A DNA stretch of 64,000 nucleotides, from NCBI GenBank assembly GCA_003162055.1, contig PMNA01000013.1:121064-185063 (forward strand), written 5' to 3'. The stretch comes from Actinomycetota bacterium (GTDB lineage: Bacteria; Actinomycetota; Thermoleophilia; Gaiellales; Gaiellaceae). The notes beneath the pieces are model-generated. The model made no database searches, was not told the DNA's origin, and saw only the letters and a list, made by a program, of their open reading frames with translations. The position numbers were made by a program, and so were the translations under genes. Positions 56,343 through 64,000 of this stretch are shown piece after piece; position 1 is the first letter of the stretch, and each line of letters begins with the position of its first letter.

Positions 56343-58332
56343 AAACGCCGACCAGCTCGTGCGCCCGGGTGGCGACGAGCGCACGCAGATCGTCGGGCTC
56401 GAGCACGACCGCCTCACCGCGATAGGAGAGGATCTCCCCGGCCAGCCATTCCGGGCTTCCGACCGCTGTCTCGGCCAGGGCGGCTCCGTCGACGAGCTCG
56501 TGTGCGCCACCTCGCTCCAGGCGCCAGCGGGCCACCTTCGGCGAGTACCAAACGCGCGCCTGTCGCGCATCGCGGAGCCCGCGCGGCTCGAATCCGGGCC
56601 GCTGCTCGAAGTTCTCGCCGGTGAGATGGGCGCTGCGCATGCGGTCTAGGCGGAAGCTGCGCTCGCCGCCGGTCGAGCGATCCCAGGTGTGCACGTACCA
56701 ATACGGCAGCTTTCGCTCGAGCGCATAGGGCTCGACCAGGCGCAGCGAAGGTGTTTCGGCGCCTTCCTTCAGGTATTCCAGCTCAACCAGCTTGCGCAGG
56801 CGGATGCCTTCGGCCAGGCGGGCGATCAGATCCTCCTCGGCCAAGCTCACCTGCGGCTCCGGTGTCTGAAAGAGATCGAACTGTCCAAAGGTCTCTTCGA
56901 GCTTGCCGCGCACTCGCTCGAGCGGGGAGTGCGCGTCGGCGGCGATCATCGGCCCCACGAACTCCAGCGCCAGCCGGATTGCCCGTGCTTCGAGCGGCGT
57001 CAGCCGCGGCGAGGCGCGGAAGGTGTCGCCGAACAACTCCTTGTCGATGCGCACCGTGTCGCCGTCTAGCTCCGCGTAGACGGTGTAGCAGCCGCCGCCG
57101 AAGTTGACGAGATTGAGCATCGAGAGATGCTCCTCGAGATCTTCGAGCGGGATGCGCAGGCTCGTGACGATCTCGCTTGCGGGTATCTCCGTCTCGTTCT
57201 TCTCGCCGCAGGCGGTCAGAAGATGGGCGAGCAGGGCTTGCAGGAGCGCGAAGCGCTCCGGCGCGACCGGGCCCGAGGAGTGATCGGCCGCCGGTGCACT
57301 GCCGGCCACTTCGACTTGCTCTCGCGCGGGCTTCAGTGGCGCGGATGAATGGCGCTTCTCGACCAGTTTGAGCGCGGCGCTCACTTCCTCGCGCAACTCC
57401 GGCGGCTCGAGCGGGATTGCGCGTCCGTCCTGGCGCAGGACCCAGGCCGCAAGCAGGCCGAGCGAGGAGTAAGCCGTGCTGAAAACTCCATCCTCCAGGT
57501 GGCCGGCGCCGCCGAAGGCGCGCTCGACCCACCAGGCCGTCTCGCGCCCGACGCGGATGTGCGCCTCGCCCACTAGCGCTCCGATCTGCCACGGAGCCCG
57601 TCCGCGGTACTCGTCGATGTCGAAGTCGGGCGGGATGCGGAAGTCGCGCTCTTTGCGGGTGGCAAAGCGAATGTCCGAGCGGATCCGCGAGACGCGGAAG
57701 GTGCGCATCGCCTGGCGCTCGAGATCGAAGCCGATCACGTACCAGAGCCCGTTGTCGGAGAGCAGTCCAAAGGGATTGACAATGCGCTCGGAAAGCTTGT
57801 CGTGCGAGATTGACCAGTAGTTGAAACGGACCGTTCGCTGTTTGGAAATGGCCGCCTCGAGCTTGCCCAGGCGCCCGGGCGTTTCGGGCGTGTAGTCGGG
57901 ATCGAGCACCTCGACGCGGACGGCCGTCGCGGTCGGTGGCTCGCTGAAACCGGGGCGACCCAGGGCCAGGTTCTGCAGCGCCAGCCTGAAAGGCTCGGCG
58001 TAGGCGAACTTCCCCTCGAGCAGGTAGAGAGAGGTCTGCAGCGCCGCCAGCTCGTCATCGGTCAGCTCGAGCGGCGGCAGGAAATACTGCTCGGAGCGAA
58101 GCGTGTAGAGCTCTTCTCCGGTGAACTCGTCTCGCTGCGAGCGAAGCGGTACGCCGAGCGAAGTGAGCTCGGAGCGGTCGGCGTAGTAGCGCCTGGCGAA
58201 GGCCTCGTCCGACATCTCCGAGTATCCCTCGACGTTGGATTTCACGTCGCGCGCCGTAACTGGACGGCGTTCCGCCATCAAAAAGGCGACCAGCGAGAGC
58301 TGGCGGATCAGCTTGTCGGCGTCGTGAGACAT
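56326..58332 (-). CDS. pafBC: PafB-PafC fused WYL-domain regulator
   Basis: 668 residues containing two WYL-regulator units in a row. The first (about residues 1-330) has a helix-turn-helix (LIRQLSLVAFLMAERRPVTA, RDVKSNVEGYSEMSDEAFAR) and a WYL domain around FNYWSISHDKLSERIVNPFG. The second (about 360-668) has FALLQALLAHLLTACGEKNE and WYL-like ELEYLKEGAETPSLRLVEPY. PafB and PafC are usually separate genes in actinobacteria and form a heterodimer that activates DNA-damage genes independently of LexA. Here one polypeptide carries both. It overlaps the 3' end of queG. Confidence 0.88.
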   Translation of the reverse strand: MSHDADKLIRQLSLVAFLMAERRPVTARDVKSNVEGYSEMSDEAFARRYYADRSELTSLGVPLRSQRDEFTGEELYTLRSEQYFLPPLELTDDELAALQTSLYLLEGKFAYAEPFRLALQNLALGRPGFSEPPTATAVRVEVLDPDYTPETPGRLGKLEAAISKQRTVRFNYWSISHDKLSERIVNPFGLLSDNGLWYVIGFDLERQAMRTFRVSRIRSDIRFATRKERDFRIPPDFDIDEYRGRAPWQIGALVGEAHIRVGRETAWWVERAFGGAGHLEDGVFSTAYSSLGLLAAWVLRQDGRAIPLEPPELREEVSAALKLVEKRHSSAPLKPAREQVEVAGSAPAADHSSGPVAPERFALLQALLAHLLTACGEKNETEIPASEIVTSLRIPLEDLEEHLSMLNLVNFGGGCYTVYAELDGDTVRIDKELFGDTFRASPRLTPLEARAIRLALEFVGPMIAADAHSPLERVRGKLEETFGQFDLFQTPEPQVSLAEEDLIARLAEGIRLRKLVELEYLKEGAETPSLRLVEPYALERKLPYWYVHTWDRSTGGERSFRLDRMRSAHLTGENFEQRPGFEPRGLRDARQARVWYSPKVARWRLERGGAHELVDGAALAETAVGSPEWLAGEILSYRGEAVVLEPDDLRALVATRAHELVGVFSDAQ

Positions 58333-58477
58333 TGCCCTGCGAGCTTACCGTTCGTGCTGGCCCAGCGGGGCGAGCAGTTCTACCCGTTGCTCAGCGGCGA
58401 TCGAGGTCGCGGAATTACGAAAGCCGTGAGCGGGGCGAGAGTCGCCCGAGCTCCTGCTCAACGTTGAACTCAGATTG

Positions 58478-58927
58478 TCAGGCCGCGATCTTGGCCCGCT
58501 CAAGGTGCTGATGAGACGGGCAGTAATCACGGTCGGGAAGCGGTGTGCGCTGGCAGGCCTTGCCCTTGCGGGTTGTCGCCTTGCAACGCGCTATGCCACC
58601 ATCGAGAGCACCGGCCTCGATCTGCTTCTGAATGAACTCGCCGGCCGCGCCGATTCCCTTCTGTACTGCCCAGCCGACCTGCGCCTGCACGGTGATCGGG
58701 TAGTAGCGACGAATGTCCTGGAAGAGGGCACGATCGGGCTTGGCGAAGTAGTGCGGATCGGTGGCCAAGCGAACCATCGTCTGCTCACAGGCCGTGAGCA
58801 CGGAACGCCTGAACTCGAGCTGCTGCTCGGGGTCGGCATAGGGATCGATGAGATCCTTGATCGAGCGGTAGATCGCTCGTGAGTATTGGTACATGCAACT
58901 CACCAGCTGCGTGCGTTGATCATCCAT
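58478..58927 (-). CDS. Hypothetical protein with a C-terminal Cys/His zinc motif
   Basis: 149 residues from the ATG at 58927 (MDDQRTQLVSCMYQYSRAIY). A helical N-terminal part with LEFRRSVLTACEQTMVRLA and AVQKGIGAAGEFIQKQIEAG precedes RCKATTRKGKACQRTP and YCPSHQ. The C-x8-C-x-C-x2-H arrangement resembles the short zinc-binding tails annotated as DUF5763. Its role is unknown; a nucleic-acid-binding tail is possible. GAGGAG lies about 14 bases before the start, rather far. Confidence 0.65.
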   Translation of the reverse strand: MDDQRTQLVSCMYQYSRAIYRSIKDLIDPYADPEQQLEFRRSVLTACEQTMVRLATDPHYFAKPDRALFQDIRRYYPITVQAQVGWAVQKGIGAAGEFIQKQIEAGALDGGIARCKATTRKGKACQRTPLPDRDYCPSHQHLERAKIAA

Positions 58928-59161
58928 TGCGATTCGAATGTTCTCCTCTGATTCGGAGCGAGGCCCCACGCCAGGCGGCGAACTGGCCAAAGCCCAACTC
59001 GGCTTCCGCGGCGTGAACGTAGTCTAACGGCATTTTCGGCCCATGACAAAAAAAATCGCCAAGTTGAGTGAGAGCGGGACACTTTTTAGGAAGCTCGTCT
59101 GGCGCTCTGGGGTAGAAATCGGGCACTTCGACCGAAGCCGAATTCGTTCCGAATTGGGCTC

Positions 59162-59899
59162 TCAGGAGGCGACGCGTTTTGGATACGGCGTGCTGAAACC
59201 GGCTTTCTGAGCGGCCGCGAGGTGCTTCTGCGCGTCGCTTTGGCTCCTGTATACGCCGCTGAAAATGACGTAATACCCCGGGTGCAGGCTCGAGTAGTCC
59301 GATGAGGCGAGAACGCCGACGTCGGGGCCGAGACCGGAATGCAGCGCCTCGAGCGCCTTTTGGCGCGCGGCGTCCTTCCCGCCCGAGACCGGCAGCGAGG
59401 CGAGCACGATCGTGTAAGCCGCCGGGCCAGGCCAGGTGATCAGGCCGCCGCTGGTGCCAATCGGCGATGTCGATGTCTTGCCGCTGGCAGCGGTGTTGGT
59501 CGTCGTGTTGGCTCTCGTGCTCGCGCTGTTCGTCGTCGCGGTATTAGAGGTCGTTTGGGAGCTGCCGGTCGTGGCGGCGGTGGTTGTGGGCTTGACCGTC
59601 GGTCCGAGCGCCTTGAGCGTGGTCGTCTTGTTGCTCTGTCCGGCCAGGATCGCGAAAACAGAGGCCAGGATCGCAATCGCCAGGGCGATCAACACGGGCC
59701 AGCCCCACTCTTTGTCGGTGAGTGGGAGAGCGTTTCGCCAGCGCTCGGCCAGGCTGGCGCTTCCGGTCTCGCCGAGGCGCGCACCACAAACCAAGCAGTA
59801 CTCCTGAAAGGGCTCGACGACGCCGCCGCAGTCGGGGCAAACGCCTCTTGCGTCTGACGGTGTGCTCCCGCTCGCGGGCTCGCCCTCGGCAGAGGTCAA
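59162..59899 (-). CDS. Zinc-ribbon membrane protein with C-terminal SPOR domain
   Basis: 245 residues. The N-terminal zinc ribbon (CPDCGGVVEPFQEYCLVCGA) is cytoplasmic, followed by one membrane span (GWPVLIALAIAILASVFAIL), a Thr/Ser-rich linker of about 65 residues and a SPOR domain (YTIVLASLPVSGGKDAARQK, YYVIFSGVYRSQSDAQKHLA). SPOR domains bind denuded peptidoglycan at division sites. The start is TTG, overlapping the stop of the upstream zinc-ribbon gene by four bases. A zinc ribbon fused to SPOR is unusual. Confidence 0.85.
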   Translation of the reverse strand: MTSAEGEPASGSTPSDARGVCPDCGGVVEPFQEYCLVCGARLGETGSASLAERWRNALPLTDKEWGWPVLIALAIAILASVFAILAGQSNKTTTLKALGPTVKPTTTAATTGSSQTTSNTATTNSASTRANTTTNTAASGKTSTSPIGTSGGLITWPGPAAYTIVLASLPVSGGKDAARQKALEALHSGLGPDVGVLASSDYSSLHPGYYVIFSGVYRSQSDAQKHLAAAQKAGFSTPYPKRVAS

Positions 59900-60696
59900 G
59901 TCTCGCCGTCCTCGTCTCGTTCGACTGCATTCCCGGGCCCGACCGGCGGAGCGTGCTCCATGGTCTGCTCGTTCTTCGACTCGCTCGACTCTGCGACCTC
60001 ACCGACGGCTGCGCCGCAACTCGCGCAGAAGCTGGCGCCGACAGTGAGCGGCTGCAGGCAGCGTGCGCAGCGCTCGCCCGCGGCCGCGAGCTCGGTTGGC
60101 CTTCCACAACTGGCGCAGAAGCGGGCCCCGAAGAGCAGGGGAGCTCCGCAGGCGCACTGCGGTCCGGGCGTCGCTCGTTTGGAACTGGCGCGTATCAGAA
60201 TGGATTCGAGCTCGTGGATGCGATTCTCGATCCCCATCGCCTGGGCGCAATGCTCGACGATCAGATCTTCCCGGAACTGATCGTGCCGGTACATCTCGAG
60301 CATCAGGCCGCCGAGGTCGCGGATGCGGCGCTCGCGCTCGCGCAGGAGCGTTCGGCGCTCACGGCGGACGCGCGAGAGATTGGCCACGGGCGGACGTGGA
60401 GGACGTGACTTCGCTTCCTTGCGGCGGCCACGTCGCGTCTTGCCCTTCGCCGGTTCTTCCGCCTGTGCTTCCTCGGCAGCTGCGTCTTCCGGCGCGGGCT
60501 CTGCGGCCGCCGGTTCTTGGCTCACGGACAGCTCGGCCGCTGGTCCTTCAGCAGCGATCTCGGCGGGCGGTAGCTCGGGTGCCGGAGCGACTTGCTCGTC
60601 GCCGGGAAGCCGCAGCGCGCCCTCCGGCTCGGAGTCTGCGGATAGATCGGCGTCGCCTGAGCGACGCGTACGTTTGAACGGGCGAAGGCGCGCCAT
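59896..60696 (-). CDS. Double zinc-ribbon protein with disordered N-terminus
   Basis: 266 residues. An N-terminal Ala/Pro/Glu-rich region of about 80 residues is followed by a basic stretch (GKTRRGRRKEAKSRPPRPP), a predicted coiled coil (NLSRVRRERRTLLRERERRI) and two zinc ribbons (CACGAPLLFGARFCASCG and CARCLQPLTVGASFCASCG). It overlaps the SPOR protein gene by four bases, so the two probably act together, perhaps through their zinc ribbons. No known family for the full architecture is recognised. Confidence 0.75.
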   Translation of the reverse strand: MARLRPFKRTRRSGDADLSADSEPEGALRLPGDEQVAPAPELPPAEIAAEGPAAELSVSQEPAAAEPAPEDAAAEEAQAEEPAKGKTRRGRRKEAKSRPPRPPVANLSRVRRERRTLLRERERRIRDLGGLMLEMYRHDQFREDLIVEHCAQAMGIENRIHELESILIRASSKRATPGPQCACGAPLLFGARFCASCGRPTELAAAGERCARCLQPLTVGASFCASCGAAVGEVAESSESKNEQTMEHAPPVGPGNAVERDEDGET

Positions 60697-60755
60697 CTCG
60701 AACGGCGCGAGTCTAGCGCAGCCGCTTCATCTCCGGCTGGTGGCATGCTTCCTGC

Positions 60756-61427
60756 ATGAGCAGGCCCTCGCGTATCTTGTTCGTTGAGGATGATGAGGCG
60801 GTCAGGAACGCCCTCTCCATAGAGTTGCGAGCCGCCGGCTACGTGGTGCAGGACGAGCCCGACGGGAGCGCGCTGGAGGACATCGTCGAGAGCTTCCGCC
60901 CCGATCTCGCCATTCTGGATGTGATGTTGCCCGGGCGGAGCGGCTTCGATCTCGCGCACGTTCTTCGCAACAAGACTGACTTGCTGATCCTTTTCCTCAC
61001 TGCCAGGGACACCGTCAGCTCGCGCCTGGCCGGCTTCTCGGTGGGGGCCGACGACTATGTGATCAAGCCGGTCGTGGTGGAGGAGTTGCTGGCACGCGTG
61101 CGAGCCCTGCTCAGGCGCAGCGGCCGCCTGGAGACGGAAGTGCTAGAGGTCGGAGATCTTATTCTCGACGAGCCTGCCCGCCTTGTCAGGCGTGGTGACG
61201 CTGAGCTCGAGCTCACTCCGATCGAGTTTCAGCTACTTGCCTTCTTGATGAGAAACCGCGGCGTCGTGCTTTCGAGGCTGCAGATATCGAGCCAGGTTTG
61301 GGGTTATGAGGAGCATGATCCGAATCTCGTACCGGTGCACATAGGCAACCTTCGCCGGAAGCTGGAGGGCAGCGGTCCGCGGCTGATCCACACAGTTCGC
61401 GGCCACGGCTACGTTCTACGCGTATGA
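60756..61427 (+). CDS. OmpR/PhoB-family response regulator
   Basis: 223 residues. Receiver domain with FVEDDEAVRNALSIELRAAG, phosphorylation site Asp55 in DLAILDVMLPGRSG, the conserved Thr in LFLTARDTVSSR and Lys in DDYVIKPVVVEE. The winged-helix DNA-binding domain follows (LTPIEFQLLAFLMRNRGVVL, LVPVHIGNLRRKLEG, IHTVRGHGYVLRV). It overlaps the sensor kinase gene by four bases. Targets and signal are unknown. Confidence 0.95.
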   Translation: MSRPSRILFVEDDEAVRNALSIELRAAGYVVQDEPDGSALEDIVESFRPDLAILDVMLPGRSGFDLAHVLRNKTDLLILFLTARDTVSSRLAGFSVGADDYVIKPVVVEELLARVRALLRRSGRLETEVLEVGDLILDEPARLVRRGDAELELTPIEFQLLAFLMRNRGVVLSRLQISSQVWGYEEHDPNLVPVHIGNLRRKLEGSGPRLIHTVRGHGYVLRV

Positions 61428-62899
61428 AGAACGAGCATCCGAAAGGCACCAAAACAGAGTCGCTCAGATGGCGACTGACCCTGGTTAGCCTCGCCCTGCT
61501 GACCCTGGCGCTGCTTGCGCTGGACGCGGCGATATATATCGGTGTACACCAGCGTTACTACAGCGATCTCAAGGCGAACACGGCGTCGGTCAGCGCCCAC
61601 GCCCGCGTCTACCACCCCAGTCCTACCGATAATCTGGCGTCCATCGCGACCGCGATTTCTACATCGAATGTGGTTGCGATCATCGACCGGCCGGGCCGAT
61701 ACCCGGTTGTCGGTAAGCCGGTCGGATTCGAGCTGCCGAAGCTGCCGAAGATCAAGCGTCGTTCTGTCCAACCCGACGTGGCCTGGTCGCTCTTCCTCGG
61801 CCGGGTCCTGTCCGACTCGAGTCTGGCGACGGGAACGCTCGAGTACTATCCCACCAGCTCCGATACCGTCCTCTTCGTAGCCAGTAAGGCGCCGGTGAAG
61901 GCGTCGCTACGAAGGCTGTTGATCGCGGAACTGGTCGGTACTGTGCTTGTGCTCGGGCTCGCCGTGCTCATCGTCGGCATTGCGATCAGGCTGACCCTGC
62001 GCCCGCTCGATCGCATGGCGGCGGTTGCCGATCGCATCGCCGCCGGTGACATCGGCCAGCGCCTGCGACCGAGTAGGGCCTCGACCGAGCTCGGCAGGCT
62101 CGCGACCGCCCTCGACGCGATGCTCGACTCGCTGGCCGAGGCGATCAACTCGGAGCGCGGCGCTCACGAGCGGGCGTCCCTCTCGGAGGAGCGCATGCGT
62201 GACTTCCTCTCCGATGCCTCGCACGAACTGCGCACGCCGATCGCCGGCCTGCAGTGGAGCGCCGAGACGCTTCTTCGCCACGGGCGCGAACGTGAGCGGC
62301 GCGAGCAACTCTCGTTCGAGATCGCCAGGCAGGCGCGCCGCGCCTCGCAGTTGGTCGCCGACCTACTCTCGATGGCGCGACTCGACCAGGGAATAAAGCT
62401 CGAGCGAAAGCCTTTCGATCTCGCCGCGCTGACCGCGGAGGAAGTGGAGCTAGTGCGTGAGCAGGAGCCAAAGCTGCGGCTCAATCTCAAGAGCAACGGC
62501 GACTGCCCGCTAGTGGCCGACCCCGAACGTATCCGCCAGGTGGTCTCGAACCTGCTCGATAACGCTCGTAAGGCCACGGGCGGAAAGGGAAAGGTCGATA
62601 TCTCCATTGGCCGTAGTGGAACCTATGTCGAGCTCTGGGTACAGGACTCTGGCCCAGGGGTGCCCGAGGCGGAGAGGGAGCACATCTTCGAGCGCTTCGT
62701 CCGGCTCAACGACCCGAAAGATTCGAAACGCGGCTACGGCAGTGGGCTCGGGCTCGCGATCGCGCGCGGCTTTGCCGAGGCGCACGGTGGCACTCTGATC
62801 TGCGCCGATAGCGACACGGGCGCCCGTTTCGTGCTCAGGCTCCCGCTCAGCGGACGGGGAAAGCGGAACGAGCCGAGCCGAACGGCGCGGGTTTCCTGA
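61424..62899 (+). CDS. Membrane sensor histidine kinase
   Basis: 491 residues. Two membrane spans (about residues 18-42 and 165-190) enclose a periplasmic sensing domain of about 120 residues. HAMP (LRPLDRMAAVADRIAAGDIG) is followed by the dimerisation helix with His267 in LSDASHELRTPIAGLQW, the N box SNLLDNARKATGG, G1 WVQDSGPGVPEAE and G2 YGSGLGLAIARGFAEAHGG. It pairs with the response regulator encoded upstream. A bidirectional terminator follows. Confidence 0.95.
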   Translation: MKNEHPKGTKTESLRWRLTLVSLALLTLALLALDAAIYIGVHQRYYSDLKANTASVSAHARVYHPSPTDNLASIATAISTSNVVAIIDRPGRYPVVGKPVGFELPKLPKIKRRSVQPDVAWSLFLGRVLSDSSLATGTLEYYPTSSDTVLFVASKAPVKASLRRLLIAELVGTVLVLGLAVLIVGIAIRLTLRPLDRMAAVADRIAAGDIGQRLRPSRASTELGRLATALDAMLDSLAEAINSERGAHERASLSEERMRDFLSDASHELRTPIAGLQWSAETLLRHGRERERREQLSFEIARQARRASQLVADLLSMARLDQGIKLERKPFDLAALTAEEVELVREQEPKLRLNLKSNGDCPLVADPERIRQVVSNLLDNARKATGGKGKVDISIGRSGTYVELWVQDSGPGVPEAEREHIFERFVRLNDPKDSKRGYGSGLGLAIARGFAEAHGGTLICADSDTGARFVLRLPLSGRGKRNEPSRTARVS

Positions 62900-62908
62900 C
62901 GAGAAAGA

Positions 62909-62936
62909 GAAAGCCCCGACTCGCGCCGGGGCTTTC
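62909..62936. terminator. Bidirectional terminator
   Basis: GAAAGCCCCG and CGGGGCTTTC form a perfect 10-bp stem with an 8-base loop. The stem ends in A- and T-rich bases on both sides, so it can serve the sensor kinase gene and the convergent aldolase gene. Confidence 0.8.
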
Positions 62937-62959
62937 GTACGAGCGTATTTCGGGCGCTG

Positions 62960-63991
62960 CTACTTGCGCAGCGTCGTGCCCGTCGAGCGCAGGTCGTCAC
63001 AGGCTTCGACGACGCGAGCGGCCATCGAGGTCTCGCCGGCCTTCCCCCACGAGCGCGGGTCGTAGACCTTCTTGACTCCGACTTCACCGTCGACCTTGAG
63101 CACGCCGTCGTAGTTCTTGAACATGTGATCGGCGATCCCGCGGGTCAGCGCGTACTGAGTGTCGGTGTCGACGTTCATCTTGATGACGCCGTAGTCGAGC
63201 GTCTCACGGATCTGATCGAGCGGCGAGCCCGAGCCGCCGTGGAAGACGAGCAGGAAGCGGGCTTTCTCGCCGTACTTCTCCTCGACCGCGGCCTGGCCGT
63301 CGCGCAGGATGGTCGGCTTGAGTACGACGTTGCCCGGCTTGTAGACGCCGTGCACGTTGCCGAAGGTGGCCGCGAAGAGGTACCCGCCTTTTTCGCCGGT
63401 GCCAAGCGCATCAGCGACGGCGACCATGTCTTCGGGGGTCGTGTAGAGCTTCTCGCGCCCGACGCCCTCATTGTTGACTCCGTCCTCCTCGCCACCGACG
63501 ACGCCGGCCTCGATCTCGAGGATGATGTCGAGCTCGGCGCACTCGGCCAGCAACTGCTTGGCAATCTTCATGTTCTCGGCCAGCGGAATCGGCGAGCCGT
63601 CGAACATGTGGCTCTGGAAGAGCGGCCCCTTGCCCGCAGCGATGCGCTTGCGAGAAACCTCGAGCAGCGGCTTGAGGAAGGTGTCGACCTTCTCCGGATG
63701 GCAGTGGTCGGTGTGCAGGGCGATGTTGACCGGGCACTTCTCGGCAACGATGTGCGCGTACTCGGCCAGTGCGACTGCGCCCAGGACGCCGTCCTTCACG
63801 GTCGCGCCGGAGCCGAACTCGCCACCGCCGGTCGAGACCTGGACGATGCCGTCGGACTTGGCCTCGGCGAATCCGCGTAGAGCGGCGTTCAGGGACTCCG
63901 AGGAGGAGATGTTGATCGCCGGGAAGGCGAACTTGCCGTCTCTGGCGGCGTCGAGCATCTGCTTGTAGGTCTTGGGATCAGCGATGGGCAT
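62960..63991 (-). CDS. fba: Class II fructose-bisphosphate aldolase
   Basis: 343 residues, complete. Zinc ligands and active site lie in ALHTDHCHPEKV, ILEIEAGVVGGEEDGVNNEG, AATFGNVHGVYKPGNVVL and LVFHGGSGSPLDQIRE; TDTQYALTRGI near the C-terminus is typical of the long class IIA form. It catalyses fructose 1,6-bisphosphate cleavage in glycolysis and the reverse condensation in gluconeogenesis. The class II bisphosphatase GlpX, encoded 9 kb away, uses the same metabolite. Confidence 0.96.
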   Translation of the reverse strand: MPIADPKTYKQMLDAARDGKFAFPAINISSSESLNAALRGFAEAKSDGIVQVSTGGGEFGSGATVKDGVLGAVALAEYAHIVAEKCPVNIALHTDHCHPEKVDTFLKPLLEVSRKRIAAGKGPLFQSHMFDGSPIPLAENMKIAKQLLAECAELDIILEIEAGVVGGEEDGVNNEGVGREKLYTTPEDMVAVADALGTGEKGGYLFAATFGNVHGVYKPGNVVLKPTILRDGQAAVEEKYGEKARFLLVFHGGSGSPLDQIRETLDYGVIKMNVDTDTQYALTRGIADHMFKNYDGVLKVDGEVGVKKVYDPRSWGKAGETSMAARVVEACDDLRSTGTTLRK

Positions 63992-64000
63992 TGCAACCTC

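Noticed and set aside
59043-59209. Forward frame starting MTKKIAKLSESG, and the run of eight A (eight T on the reverse strand) as a terminator
   Set aside because: The frame overlaps the end of the SPOR gene and has no ribosome-binding site. No stable hairpin precedes the T-run on the reverse strand.

Overview
The window reads as a GC-rich actinobacterial chromosome segment, most likely from the deep-branching Thermoleophilia/Solirubrobacterales side. This is inferred from a fused PafBC regulator, paired 2-phosphoglycerate kinase and cyclic 2,3-diphosphoglycerate synthetase genes, a two-part SmpB/tmRNA locus, and many genes that start a few bases after a TANNNT box with no Shine-Dalgarno sequence. 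No database search was possible, so the taxonomy is an inference. There are no insertion sequences, prophage genes or CRISPR arrays. Almost the whole window is coding.

Layout. 1-3.2 kb: 3' end of an RNase R-type gene, smpB, a J-domain-like membrane protein and tmRNA, i.e. the ribosome-rescue locus. 3.2-11.1 kb: a TetR repressor divergent from a DrrAB-type ABC exporter with a shared palindromic operator, two DHA2-type MFS exporters, an NAD-dependent epimerase and a DMT permease. 11.1-19.7 kb: a hexuronate operon (cupin, mannonate dehydratase, fructuronate reductase-like SDR, glucuronate isomerase), an orphan PAS histidine kinase and a clan GH-A glycosidase, suggesting growth on uronic-acid-containing plant polymers. 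19.9-31.2 kb: secreted and membrane proteins (M15 peptidase, Rpf-like transglycosylase, lipoprotein), a GDSL hydrolase, a DUF355 protein, a menaquinone-type methyltransferase, YjbQ, and a convergent FtsX permease/ABC ATPase pair. 31.5-39.7 kb: a CAU-anticodon tRNA and the pdxS...pdxT-yebC...ruvCAB block (vitamin B6 and Holliday-junction processing), interrupted by two insertions. 39.7-50.6 kb: GH6 cellulase, recJ, rel, phosphomannomutase-type enzyme, two PsbP-like lipoproteins, hpt. 50.7-54.7 kb: a four-gene operon (metallophosphoesterase, cDPG synthetase, 2-phosphoglycerate kinase, class II fructose-1,6-bisphosphatase). 54.9-64 kb: DUF59 protein, queG, pafBC, zinc-ribbon and SPOR proteins, an OmpR/EnvZ-type two-component pair, and class II aldolase.

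The most unusual features are non-coding. A structured intergenic repeat about 190-205 bases long occurs in three full copies (31281-31484, 33865-34063, 54718-54903), with its 3' motif also present downstream of tmRNA (3175-3209). In every full copy the first hairpin begins 2-5 bases after the end of a gene or tRNA. That hairpin keeps a perfect 12-bp stem while its sequence changes, so paired positions covary. Other candidate structured RNAs lie at 26700-26862, 28023-28183 and 31700-31965. The 50.7-54.7 kb operon would encode a complete 2-phosphoglycerate to cyclic 2,3-diphosphoglycerate pathway, best known from methanogenic archaea, next to a candidate phosphodiesterase and a gluconeogenic phosphatase.
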